From Heterostelium multicystogenum (lineage: Eukaryota; Evosea; Eumycetozoa; Acytosteliales; Acytosteliaceae): a stretch of 39,414 bases of DNA. Every line of letters begins with the position of its first letter. The stretch's first letter is position 1. The DNA lies in contig RCNN01000288.1 in assembly GCA_003667245.1 (NCBI GenBank), positions 1-39,414 on the forward strand, read 5' to 3'. Below are positions 21,697 through 33,700 of this stretch, piece by piece. The notes under the pieces are model-generated. The model did no database searches and was not told the DNA's origin. It saw only the letters and a program-made list of their open reading frames with translations. The translations under genes and the position numbers were made by a program.

Positions 21697-22835
21697 TTAT
21701 TTATTGACAACCTCAAAACTAAGTTTACCAAAGCCTTTGGTTAAGAAATTTGTAATATAGTATTCTCGCAATGGTGTTTTTATGATAATTGGACAGCCGT
21801 CTTTTCTCACTCTGGAAGGGCACAAGCCATAGGTAGTTACCTGTTGGATGTACTTACATTGGTCAATGCACATTAGTATATGCTTAAGCTCGGGGGTGGA
21901 GCCTCTCATAAATTTGATGGCTGTAATTGAAGTACATTTGGCAAGTGTATCTAATATCCAGTCATTGTCGAATCTGATAGCCAAGTATTGAATTTGGCAC
22001 ATTTGCGAAAGAAGAAATTCATTGAATTCTTTTGGAGGAACGAATTGACTTTGTATATTGTAATATATTTCTAGCCTTTTAAGGTGCTCTGAGAGTATAG
22101 TATTCATCAATGTTGGATAATTCAATAGAAATGTATCGTAGGCAAGTCCAAATGTGTGGAGTTTGTTGTTGGAAGGAATAAACTTGTTCAAAGTAGATGT
22201 TGTATCTAGTCTGGGTAGTTTGAGAGACTGGATGTTCCTGGATATCTCTAGCTTCTCAGTGAAGTGGCATGTCAAAATGGTTCTCAGATTGAGTTCAGTT
22301 AGGGATGGAATTTCCTTCTGGATTGTAGTCAACAGCTCTTCATTATGAACTCACCAAAAGGTGTAAGTGAGAGTGATTCCAATTTGATAGCATATAGTGC
22401 AATGGAGTCTACAATTTTTTGGTGCAATTTGATATCAGCCAAACGAAGTACTTTTACATTGCCAAGTAAAACTTCAAGTTCATCGACATTAAATGATTCA
22501 AATATGGTTTGACATATTAAATTATCCTTAATGACAAGAGACTCAATGTGCTTAATGGTGAATATCGACTGAATAGTGCCCATCTTAATCTATCTCCTGG
22601 TCTGGAATCACCATCTACGCATCTAACTTTTATCTTAGTGAATAGATTCTTGGATATAAACACAAAGATCTCCTTGGAAATCAAGGCAAAGTTGCAGTAT
22701 GTAATGGTAGTATATATTTTTTGAAAAGGGACTTCTTCGATATAGATTGCATAGCTCTCTTAAGACTCTTTGGATCACGATTGAAGGTAAACGATAATTG
22801 GTAGTACCACAATGTTCTATTGGTTTTTGAAGCAT
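21697..22835 (-). CDS. F-box-like / LRR-like protein of dictyostelid type
   Basis: The start at 22835 was preferred over 22839 because its frame reads YRLPSIVIQRVLRELCN, which resembles the F-box-like entry helix (LP..I...IL..L) of large dictyostelid families. The next part, in another frame, reads FALISKEIFVFISKNLFTKI, the usual second half. Downstream are irregular Leu-rich repeats: HIESLVIKDNLICQTIF, VLRLADIKLHQKIVDSIAL, IPSLTELNLRTILTCHF, HLKRLEIYYNIQ and CQIQYLAIRF. About 380 residues, with breaks near 22665, 22590 and 22345. Members of such families are thought to be SCF ubiquitin-ligase adaptors, but no target is known and the F-box assignment is tentative. It is divergent from the NRPS-like gene across only 205 bp. 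Confidence 0.6.
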
Positions 22836-23040
22836 TCATTTATATTTGTAGTTGTTGATTAGAGAGATTAGTAAAGTCAAAACTGGGTTTCTAAAGGTTA
22901 TTGCTAATATGATTTATCCAAATTTGTTGGATACTCAAGATCTTGAAAATTTCCTTTTTTAAAAAACTCAAGTTTCAATAGTTCATTGTAATTTTGTTAA
23001 ATTTGGCACACTTCGATCGATCAGATTATTTCCACCAAAA
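22836..23040. promoter_or_regulatory. Short divergent promoter, F-box-like / NRPS-like genes
   Basis: Only 205 bp separate the two start codons, so the genes probably share regulatory DNA. The stretch is AT-rich with a CGATCGATCAG motif near 23013. Joint regulation is inference. Confidence 0.45.
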
Positions 23041-26000
23041 ATGTATAAGTCATTTATTCAAGTGTTTAAGGATGTTGTAAAATTATATGGAAATATCAAT
23101 GCAATAGAGATTGCAAAGTTTAATAATATTGATGATGATCAACCAAATGATGTATCTTTTGTTGATCGATTCACTTTTGAACAAATCGATATACTCTCAG
23201 ATATTACTGGCAGAATCTCTGAAAGTGCAGTGTGATAATACCAACGGAGGAAGCGTCGAATCTGTAGTTGTTGGTGTGTTGGCACAGCATTCCTATCAGC
23301 TGATCATATCGATCATTGCAATTTTCAAAGCAGGCTATGTATATTTACCACTGGATCTATCATTTCCGAAAGATCGATTGAGATATATGCTCGACAATTC
23401 AGACTGCTCACTGGCTATTACACAGCACCAACAGCATGATTTTTTTGGAGAAGATTCGCCAGTTCATCACCTTTGTATAGATTGTACAATTGCTTCATGT
23501 ATAGAAAGCAATTTTAATAAATCTAAATCCAGTTTCCAAGCCGTCTATAATAACTCTACCGATCTTGCGTATGTACATTATATCCCTATTATTGCATTGC
23601 ACATAGATATATGGATCTAACCAAGTTGCTTCATAGTTATCTAATATATACATCGGGATCTACTGGTCAACCAAAGGGTGTACAAGTTAATCATGCAGGA
23701 ATTGTCAATTTTCTAGAATGCCAAATTGAAGCCTTTCAAATGAAAGCAACCCATACGAGAATACTCCAATCGCTACCGGTATGCTTTGATGCAAGTCTAT
23801 CTGAGATTGGATGTTCACTCTTGTCTGGAAGTACTTTTATTATACCAGCTTCGACTCAACAGTCTTCAATCGTCAGAGCATCGCCTCAGTATCTCTTCAA
23901 CTACCTCAAATTTAATGGTGTAACCACCGTCATGCTTGCGCCATCGTTCATTTCTCAAATACAATTGAATGAGATCGATTCACTTATTCCGCCCTCTCTT
24001 GAAACTATTGTTGTTGGTGGAGAAGTGTGTCCGAAGCAAGTGATATCAGACTGGACACAGTACATCAGATTGGTGAGTGTGTATGGGCCTACAGAAGCAA
24101 CGGTATGCAGCTCACTCCTTATATTCCCAAAGGGAGTCCCCACTCGCGATGATATCCCAAATACAAGGCATTGGTACTCCCATTGCCAGTATGGATATTT
24201 ACTTAGTTGATGGCGAAGGGCAACGCATCAGCCGTATAGGAGAAGAAGGAGAGATTTACATAGAGGGATTAGGAGTTGCACGTGGATACCACAAGCTAGA
24301 CGACCTAAGTAGACAGAGATTCTTCATCAACAATGGATCCAAGGTATTTAAAACAGGGGACTGGGGAAAATTGCTTTCAGATGGTACCATTGAGTTTAGA
24401 GGTAGGATCGACAATCAAATCAAATTCAATGGTCAAAGAATAGAAATTGGACGAAATAGCTAGATCCATTGAAGAGTATCCCTTGGTGCAGCAGGCTATA
24501 GTTGATATAAAGCAAGTAAATGATGAAAATACCCACGCTACTGGTGGCATACATTACATTGAAGGCAACACCAATCTGCCAAGCAAACATAAACAGCATT
24601 GAGCATTCCAACAGCGATATCAAATCCATAGTAAATCTATTTCTTTCAAAAGAAATTACCCAAGTACATGCTTCCTACTCATTATATTATAATGACCAAT
24701 GGATTTCCAGTCAATTCCAACGAGAAGATAGATAGGTCAAAACTGCCATTGCCTGAGCTAACTACAATTACTACAGTAGATCAAAACTTGAGCAATGATA
24801 AGGAGCATAATATGATATCGTTATTGCAGACACTTTTATCGATTGTACTTACAACAGGTCATATTGAGACTGACCTTGACTTGATTGCCAACTACCAACT
24901 AAACTCCATTGGTTGTATTAGATTCATACAACTGGCGCGATCTCATGGTGTGAATATTACACCATTGGTTATATACAGAGAAAGAACCATTCATCGAATA
25001 GCCAGAGCATTGTTACAAACTACTCAAGATAGCAATCTACAACTATCATCGGAAATAGAGAAATCAGTTGATGAATTAAAGAATATTGCCGATCTATTGA
25101 TAAAGAAGCATTTCAGAATAATAATAGATAAGCTACCTACACCATCGCCAAATAGTAGCAGCAGACCTGGAGGTATTTTAATAACTGGATCAACCGGAAG
25201 TTTAGGTATGATAGTTCTTGGCCAACAATCAAACAGTATTGCATGGACTAATCAATCATTTATATTATACATATATATAATCCAAAATATAATAGGTTCA
25301 CATATATTACTAGATATCATAAAGAGAAAGGAATTCAATAACCATTACATCTACTTGTTGGTTAGAAATAGAGAGTCTGCACTTTCGACGATTTATAGCC
25401 AAGTTGAATATCTTAACGACCCGTTTGCTGCCAAACTAAAGAATAGAGTTAATCTCGTTGTTGGTGATATTACAGTGGATAATTTGATGACACCCATTGG
25501 TATTAGCGATGAATCATGTCTTAGAGAGATTGAGAAAAATATCTCTATTGTGATCCACTGCGCCGCCACAGTACACATGAACTATCCATTCCAACAAATG
25601 TTGGAAGAGAATGTCAAGGCCTCATTAATCTGCTCAATTTCATGCGTAGTCACTGCAGCAGCAACAACCTACTAGAGTTTCACTATCTATCCACATTATC
25701 GGTTCTTTTATCAAACTCTGGTAAATGGAGCAACAGTACCCGATCAACGTGTAATACTAGGTGATAATGAGACGGTTTACCAACATAATAGTAGTGATAT
25801 AGTGTATGGCGCCTATGCTCAAACCAAGTGGATTAATGAGTATATCATTGAGTCGTTAGCAAAGAGCGGGCACATTACATTTGCTAGCACTCAATTTCAC
25901 CGACCAGCTATGATCTGCTCGCCTTCACCAACTTCATCCAACTACCTCAGCAGACTGCTGCAATCATCGCTCGCCATAAGATGCTTCCCAAACATAGACC

Positions 26001-26463
26001 CAAGAATTCATACCGATATAACACCAATACAAATGTTCACCCAGGACTTTTAATCGATCATCTCATCAACGCCAAGCAATTAGCTTCGAACTTGCCGCTA
26101 TATCATCACTACAGCACCAGTCAATATCTTTAATGAAGCTATTCGATGATATATGCAAAAACAGTAACTACAACCATCTTCAACTTTCAATGACATCCCC
26201 GAATGATTGGAAAACGAAAATCAGCACCTGCAGCGACATACCAAACCAAATCCAACTTTGTAGCATTACTAGATTTACTTGATGACAACAACGATTATGT
26301 AAGTTATTAGTTTTTATTAAACAAATCAATATACAAGCACAGTGTCATTTCTGACATTAACATCATTCTTTTTATTTCCAATTGTTTTTAGGAACATTTT
26401 GAACGCATATTATTCCCTGGTAGATTTGAATGGTGTGAAAATCGGAGTATTTCGAAACACTAA
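23041..26463 (+). CDS. NRPS-like enzyme: adenylation - carrier - thioester reductase (A-T-R)
   Basis: Expected to activate an amino (or other carboxylic) acid as its AMP ester, load it on a phosphopantetheine arm and release it as an aldehyde or alcohol. The adenylation cores are in order: AGYVYLPLDLSFP (A2), YLIYTSGSTGQPKGV (A3), FDASLSEIG (A4), VYGPTEATVCSS (A5), GEIYIEGLGVARGYHK (A6), FKTGDWGKLLSDGTIEFRGR and DNQIKFNGQRIE (A7/A8) and NEKIDRSKLP (A10). The carrier has IANYQLNSIGCIRFIQL, with Ser in place for the arm. The reductase has the NADPH loop ITGSTGSLGSHIL, IVIHCAATVHMNYPF and the short-chain-dehydrogenase-type YAQTKW. Introns are 23569-23636, 25206-25295 and 26299-26391; the last exon encodes EHFERILFPGRFEWCENRSI. 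About 1,055 residues. There is no condensation domain, so it is a single-module reductase like Lys2 or NRPS-like reductases. Breaks lie near 23225, 24165, 24455, 24590, 24690, 25635, 25745, 26050 and 26130. Confidence 0.88.
23569..23636 (+). other. Intron 1 of the NRPS-like gene
   Basis: GTATGT donor, CATAG acceptor. Splicing gives STDLAYLIYTSGSTG, the A3 core, in frame. Confidence 0.9.
25206..25295 (+). other. Intron 2 of the NRPS-like gene
   Basis: GTATGA donor, AATAG acceptor. Splicing rebuilds the nucleotide-binding loop TGSTGSLGSHILLD. Translation reads through this intron without a stop, so unspliced reads would look coding. Confidence 0.88.
26299..26391 (+). other. Intron 3 of the NRPS-like gene
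   Basis: GTAAGT donor, TTTTTAG acceptor. It joins ALLDLLDDNNDY to a 23-codon last exon ending at TAA 26461-26463. Confidence 0.7.
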
Positions 26464-26750
26464 ATCCACCACATGCGACCCTGTGTCTTTTTTGTTGTTT
26501 AAAAACCATTTGATTATTTTTTTGGAATTTAAATAAAAAAACAGCATTTTTGATCCTGGCTCAATCTCATAAACGTTTCTTGGTTTTGACCCACCCGTTC
26601 GGGAAAATTTTAAAATTTTTTAATCAACAGATGTTTTATGGCATAAGTTTATCACATTAAAAAAGTGATCGACTTGTTTGCACCATTTTCGTATTAATTG
26701 ATATATCTTATCTATTAAATACAGAGATCAGCAGTATTAGTAGTAGTCGA

Positions 26751-28651
26751 ATGAATGATAACAATGTTAAAAACTACCATCAGTTACCCACAGAGTTGTC
26801 GAGTGATGCCAGGCCGATGAACACTGACATTGACAATGTAAATAGCAATGAAATAGACAATGACAATCACAGTGGCAGTCAGCAGCATCCAGATAATTAT
26901 CAACATCCATCGATGATCACTGCATCAGAATATGCCTTTGATAACAGTGAGTCAATTGGCAACGATAATATTATACTTACAGATGGCGCCACCACGCTAG
27001 ACGCCGAATATGAAAATCGATCTGGAGAAAGAACAATTGAATAGTAGCTGCAATGGTACCACTGAGAATACAAAGAAAAAGACGCCGTTTTGGTGTTGGA
27101 TTCTGCTGGTGTCGGCTTTGTTGGCAATGTCATCGAGTGGACCAGCACTTAAAATGATCGATGCTCCCCCACTTCGAAAAGCAAGTTGGCGTCTACAATC
27201 AAACTCCTATATACTATTGATTGGATATCTTTCCGACCTTCACACAGTCTACCCACTTTTAAACTTTCAACTCTCGAAATCCATTGCAAGTGCCTTGCCC
27301 ATGATAATAGTAAGACTGCTGCCATTGTCTTGGCAGATCGCCCACAACAATTTGGTGACATCGAAATTGCCTTCCATCATAGAGAGAAGATCACAACAAT
27401 CGGAAATGCGTGTAAAGTACTTCTTTTGGAAAACATGGCTGATATTAAGCGGCACTGGTTTGGCACTGGCTCTGCATTTGCATTCTGGATTACCAGTCCT
27501 CAACGAAAACCAGTCTTTCTCACTCATTGCTATTTGTCACTTCGAACCCAATCCTGATCGTCATAACCATGCTTGTCATGCGCAAGCCCATTTCCAAAGG
27601 TGAAATCATTGGATGCATCGTCGGATTTCCTTGGAACTGGTTACTGACGATGTTCGACTCACTCTTTCTCCTCCTCTGGCACAGACAACGGTCAAAATGT
27701 AAGATTACAACAAAATTTCGTAAAAAAAAAATTGCCAAGTGCGAGGCGATCTCTCGGCTCCACTGACACAACAATATAAAAGATCTCCTGATTTTGACTA
27801 ACCAACTTTGGACAATGTTTGTTAACTATAGCCCACTGTGTATGGAGATTTCTTGGCTCTACTTGGTGCGGTAACTGTCACATTTTATTTATTTGCAGGA
27901 TCCAATATTAGATCGTGGTGTTCTCTTTATCTCTATGCTTTTCCTGTTACTGCTTTTGCCTCTATATTCTTGACGATTGGAATCAACTAGCATTGAAACA
28001 ATGCCCACACCAAAAGTAAGAAAATACACTGTTTATCAATGTCTATAATATAATTTAACCGCTAATATTTATTTATATCAATATAGGAAGGACAATCATT
28101 TGGTATATTTGGTTGGGTTTCGCCTGCATTTTTTGGCCAACTTTATATGTAGCTTTTTTTGTAAGTATAATTATTGTAAACTATCTTAAACATCATTATG
28201 ATCATTATATTAATAGATATTTTATCTATATAGCTCCTGGATTTGTTGGTCATACTGGAATGAATGCTATCATTAAAATATATAGAGCCAGTAGTTGTAA
28301 GTATTGGATTTTCAAATCTTTTGATTTCTTTGTAATAAAGATACTTACGAATGGTCTCAAATAAAGATATCGGTAACACTACTGCTTGAGCCACCAATTG
28401 GAACATTGATGGGAATGGGCACTTGGTGTAGGTGATGTCCAGGTGTCTTTACCTATATTGGTGGACCAATCGTTGTACTTGGATGTGGTTTAGTAACCAT
28501 TTTCTTCGTACCGCCGAACTAAACAACAATTGGAGTTCCAACATCAACAAAATCGGAAGGAAATACACTCGACGATATGGAACCAATCGAAAAACAACGA
28601 TTCCAAAGCAGAACATTTCCCCAAGACAATACCGCAGCCACATTACATTGA
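26751..28651 (+). CDS. Multi-pass transporter of the EamA/DMT superfamily
   Basis: A polytopic membrane protein with an acidic Asn/Asp-rich cytosolic N-terminus (about 100 residues, start MNDNNVKNYHQLPTELSSD at 26751). Then come Lys-rich KKKTPFWCWILLVSALLAM and GPALKMIDAPPLRKASWRLQ, whose P..RASWR-like element is typical of EamA-type transporters. The first half ends FVTSNPILIVITMLVMRKPI followed by SKGEIIGCIVGF, again EamA-like. The second half has LALLGAVTVTFYLFAG, YAFPVTAFASIFLTIGI and, after two introns (about 28015-28086 and 28149-28233), LLLEPPIGTLMG and TYIGGPIVVLGCGLVTIFFV. About ten membrane segments are likely. At least eight frame changes disrupt it. The end is uncertain: TAA after VPPN at 28520, or, if that stop is an error, a hydrophilic tail to 28651. 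The substrate is unknown. It lies 287 bp after the NRPS-like gene on the same strand. Confidence 0.68.
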
Positions 28652-28688
28652 TGGAAATCGAACCAAACCAACAAGTTCCATCAATTTA

Positions 28689-28734
28689 AAATTGAACCCA
28701 AACCAAAACTTAACCAAAACCAAACCAAACCCTT
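28689..28734. repeat. AACCA/AAACC-rich tract
   Basis: A degenerate tandem of AACCAAA and AAACC units just after the transporter gene, similar in unit to the tract at 16742-16776. Confidence 0.6.
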
Positions 28735-28792
28735 TCAAATCAAAATTGGTATAATTGGATACCAACAACATTGTATTTATTACTCATTTATA

Positions 28793-28798
28793 AATAAA
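28793..28798 (+). terminator. Poly(A) signal of the transporter gene
   Basis: AATAAA about 140 nt past the later of two possible stop codons. Confidence 0.4.
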
Positions 28799-28942
28799 AC
28801 CATAGATATATGTTATCACATATATATAGATTTCTTCAATATTATTATCTTTCTTTTTTCATCAAATTAATCTTGTTGTTTGTTGCAACAAACAAACAAA
28901 CAATAAAAAAAATAAAATTAAAAATAAAATTAAAAAATAAAA

Positions 28943-29395
28943 ATGTTTGTCAAAAAAATTATATCACTCAGCTTCTTCTTTCCATGTTCCAGGATTACTA
29001 ACTTATCCAAAAGTAAGTATTATTTGTTTGGTAGTTATACTAACTCTCATTGGCAACCAATCGTGTCTGTTGCCGTTGCCCTTGTTGCCATGGCGTACTT
29101 TTTCACCTCGTTGCTTTGTTTCCACCATTTGTCTGTGATGTCAATCTATTATATGTGTTTTATTGGTTTGACTTGTTTTGAGTGGACGGACTTTGCAACA
29201 ACTATTGATTGCACACATCCCAATCACCAAGACATCGTCCTTACTTGACCATTAGGCGATCCTTGACTCTATTGGCAATTCAAAATGCTTGGCATGGACT
29301 AGTTTAAGAAAAAAACTGGATTATTGCCAATTCATGTCCAACACCAAACAGCACCACCAACATTGTATCAATGGCCACCAAGCGGCCAACATTAA
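28943..29395 (+). CDS. Possible small two-exon gene, frame uncertain
   Basis: Not recognised. The start at 28943 opens MFVKKIISLS; a second frame then reads ASSFHVPGLLTYPK up to a clear GTAAGT donor at 29013. A TTAG acceptor at 29254-29255 leads to either an uninterrupted frame (AILDSIGNSKCLAWTS) or, with indels, LYWQFKMLGMD and KKKTGLLPIHVQHQTAPP, stopping at 29395. The second reading has more protein-like composition and would give a basic protein of about 68 residues, possibly mitochondrial; this is a guess. The alternative is that the continuous frame 28943-29248 is coding with no intron. Confidence is low because no family match supports any reading. Confidence 0.3.
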
Positions 29396-30731
29396 TCAAG
29401 ACCCCCAGCATGCCTGCCTGTGGCAGTGTACATGCTTTGGCACCAATACATTCAACCTACTTTGACAAACTCTAATCCAGTTTCGATTTATATGATTTTT
29501 ACAGACAAGTTTAGTATCGACTTGTTTTTTTTTTTTTTTTTTTGTTTTTTCAAAAAATTTTTTTTCTTCGATGGTCCTGAGGATTATACACCTGAACATT
29601 CTTTTAACATATATAAGATCTAGCACTTAATATAATATTTACCTATAGATACATATACATATATACATAACATATACTATCTGTATGTGCACCCACATAT
29701 AAAAAATTTATATACCAATTATACAATATTAGTTGTAAAAGGTAAATCCAAATCTATTCTATGCTATATATATGATGATCATCCAATCAATCCATTAAGT
29801 TAATTTGTTGACATCACAAAACATTAAGCATAATCAATGGACTCACAATGCCATCCAAATATATTATATATTATTTAAACAGGATTGCCATCCTTATATA
29901 TTTCCAAGCCAATAATATTATAAACATACAAACATAACCAAACATTTTATAGTTGAATTGTCACGACATGCTTGGTATTGTTAGTATGGCCGGTATGGCT
30001 AGCATTGGTGTTGATCATATAAATATCTAACCAATCAATAACAAATGAACAAATAAACAATTATCATCAATTTACTTATGTTTCAATAATAATAATATTT
30101 TTAAATAACATATGTCTGGTTAAATCTCAAATTGGAATATCATATTATTTCAAATTCCTTGATCATCTACTCAAATACAGCAGGCGCCACCCAACGCCAC
30201 CTCGTTTCACACATGTTTCGTTTTGTTTGGTGTGTATAGGGTATAGGTGACAGACAAACAACAGAATCGCACCTATTATCACATTATTACATTCATTCAA
30301 AAACCATAACAATATAGTATTATAATAACCAGCAAATGAGGTTCGTATTTATTGTTTTTTTTTGGTGTGGTGACTATTTTTTTTGAATTTATTTTATTTT
30401 TCAAATTAATTGTTTGTTTTTTTTTTTGTTTTATTTTTTCAATAATATTTTTTTTGTTTTTGGATTCTCACCAAACACTTCCATGTCATTCCAGTCTTTT
30501 CAGGAAATCGTCCAGCCGCCAAACTCAAAAATCTAATATTATTTCCACTTCTTCTTACTTATTATTATTTATTATTATTTATTAATTAGAGTCTACTAGT
30601 ATTATATATTTAGTTTAGCCAGCATCACCAACCATCTAATAATTAACTAGCGCAAGCATATCAAAGCCCGCCGGTAATTAAAATAGTATAGCAGAACAAA
30701 ATAATTTAAACCAATTTACCAGTTCACTGGA
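29396..30731. other. Gene-poor AT-rich region upstream of the histone deacetylase
   Basis: No gene can be supported. The region holds a T-run of about 18 (29525-29543), TATACA-type repeats (29640-29700) and further T-rich runs (30350-30465). Open frames here are poly-Phe or poly-Leu from T-runs. ATGAG followed by GTTCGT at 30336 and a TTTTCAG at about 30502 could be a 5' exon and intron of the next gene, but this is unproven. Confidence 0.55.
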
Positions 30732-33700
30732 ATGGAAAACTCCCAATAAGGCGAAAAATAAGATTTGTTCAAAAGAAAAAAGGAGATTCCACACCAAATT
30801 CACCGGATAATATAATGGTCGTAACACCCAATTCACAAGAACCAACAACTACCATTAATAATAGCAGCAATAGCAACAACAATAGTATGGAGATCGAAGA
30901 CATTAGCAATATAACACCAAATTCCATTGCAACTCCTGCACCAGCCACATCGACTACCACCACTACGACACAGAGGAACTAAAGTCCAGCGATGATCTTA
31001 ATTCTTTGGAATCTACTCCTGGCTCGCTAAAGAGACCACGCAAAGGACCCAAGATTCGTTCAGAAGCTGATGAGGGAATTTGGAGATCTCATGGAATCAT
31101 CAGACTATGACCAATCAGATGAATACGACTTCCGACTATGAAGAGGCACACTCTACCAAGAATAGAGATAAGAATAACACATCACAGATCGATGAAGACG
31201 AACAAGATGATTCCATGGTCGACCTTAATGCACAGGTTTCTGTTACCGCCAATCCAGAACCAAAGAAGCGTGGAAGAAAGCCAAAAATTAAAAAAATATT
31301 AAGAAAAGAGAATGATGCTCGAAGCTCAAAAAGCCGCATTAGCTGCACAGCAAGCAAGTGGTGAAACAAAGTCAAGATACTTCACCTACTTCAGCGACAC
31401 AACAAATACTATACAAAAGACAGATATTGAATCACCACAATCCAAGAGACAAACCAGAAACCAAGAAAGTACGCAGACGAAGAAGATGAATTGACACCAG
31501 AAAAAGTAGAAAAAACACCCAAATAAAGTTGGAAGACCAAAGAGAGTGATACCAGACGAACAAATGGAAGATATCTCTCTTGAAGGTGACCTCGAGCCAA
31601 ATCCAGAAAAGAAAAGTAAAAAAAACAAAGAAATCGCAACCAAATAATTTAGATGTAACTATCACATATGATCATTCAAATCAATGATATAGCGTTACTA
31701 ACGTTTTTATCAACACCAATTATTAGATAAGACCATGTTGGTGACTCTACATGCTCAAAAGCAGATAGATCCTTAAAGATCCTAAGACCATGTTTAATTC
31801 CCAACATGTAAAACACATGCAATTAAATCAGAATCAAGAATATATGACCGTAGTAGGTAAAGGAGTATGTATCGATTTTTACGCGTAAACTCTCGTAGTT
31901 GGGCATATATTAATATTGTTGGTTGTTTAGTTTTTGTATTGAAGAAAAAGGTAACAAAGATACGGTTTGTGGTATTTGTGAGAGTCGACTAAGCCCTTGT
32001 CTCACTGTGCCAACGGATGATTGTGCTTTCGGTTATTTGTGAATCATGCACCAATATCATTGTTGGAAAGCATGGTAATCCTCCAAATGGTCCAAAGTGG
32101 GTATGTTGGGTATGTAATGCAGTCAAGTTGAGAGGCAAGGAAAGAGAGCGTACCAGATGGGTTCGTGAGGTAATACAGCCCCATTCTTCCACTACAGCCA
32201 CGCAAACCACGTGCCCCCAAGGTCACCCAGTCCAAATTTGGCACCTGCTCTTTCCCAATCGCAGTTGATCCAACAGCAACAACTACAGCTTCAAGGAACA
32301 CAGGCACCTATTACACTCGAAGATGGATCTCTAGCTGGTCCAGGAAGAAGAAAGAAAAAAACTTATCAATACTCCAGATTTTGAATTTAACTATAGAAAA
32401 AGGACGTAAGCGTGGTTATGACGATGAATTATCCGCACCCACTTCACCCAACAGGCAACCAATCTTGCCCTTCAAACCCAAGATGGATCTCCCTGATATG
32501 TTTAATATATCACTCAATTATGTCACCTGAGAGAGACCCAATCAATCCAGTCGATTTCTTTATCGATCAGTCATTCAATTCTATCAAGTTTTTCAACTCT
32601 CTTCTTCAGGATACACCTGCAGACGCAATCGATCAATTCAACAATATGGTAAATTCAATCAGTAGACTGAGAACTATTCGTTGGTCAAATGACTACCAAA
32701 TGGTATGGAGAGCCATCGAAGAGTTAGGTATCCTGTTCAAGCGTAATCTCGAAAGTTTCACAAACTATTATTGCCATGCAACAAGAAATCAGAGCATTGG
32801 ACGAATCCACCATAAACGCTTCCAATAATAACACTAGAAATCAACCACTTGAGCGTGCAATTTCCAGAGTATTTGAGCATCACCAAATCTCCAATCAAAT
32901 CGAAAAAGAGAGTACATCCACTAGAAACGTCTTGTTGATTGCCATTGACGGTGCTCACCGAACCATTGATGAGATCAATAAGAACTTTGAACTCGATATC
33001 CTCAGAGATAAACACAAAGACCAAAGACTTGAACAAGAGCTTGTCACAATTGACGACCCAATTAAAATCAGTCAACAGTGAGATCCTTAATCTCAAAACA
33101 ACAAGAATCAGATCTATTAGATCAACTATCAAAGGTTCGTGGTTCACTTACTCAGCTCGAAGGTCTCAGAGATACATTTAACAAGAGAGTGTCTGACATC
33201 AAGATCGAATCACTTCTCTCCAACAACGATATTTCTGAAAGAGAATTGGATTGCAGAAACAAGAAAGCTACTCTCGAAAATGAAATTGGCGCATTGAATG
33301 CCTTGTTGTCGTAAGTATCAAATATTTTGAGAATATTCATAAACTTACTAACATGTTTAATCAAGATTAATGGAAGGTGTCTACTGGGGACATGAGTTCT
33401 TCTATAGTACCGAGATTGGTGAATGTGAAAAAGCAATCAGTCAAAAGATTATGGAGATCAATAAGAGAGTTAACTTATCACGTAATGATATTCCACTTGC
33501 CCTTTCACTCAAGCCAGCTCCCATTAGAGAGATCGATTCAGAAACATCAAGTACACCAGCTGGAGAGGAAAAGACTGTATCTTTTCTCAATCCATTCAAG
33601 ACTTTGGCCATCTACCATACAGCTTGCATGGATCACAACGTTCCAGATTTCCATCTTGAGAAACCAGATCGTATTCGTGTTGCTATCAATACTATCAATG

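Noticed and set aside
26392..26535. Open frame near 26342-26536 as a separate small gene or transposon fragment
   Set aside because: The other frame here, EHFERILFPGRFEW, follows a clean splice from the NRPS-like gene and ends in TAA, so it is better read as its last exon.
30352..30585. Phe-rich open frame with apparent membrane segments
   Set aside because: Also generated by T-runs in gene-free DNA.
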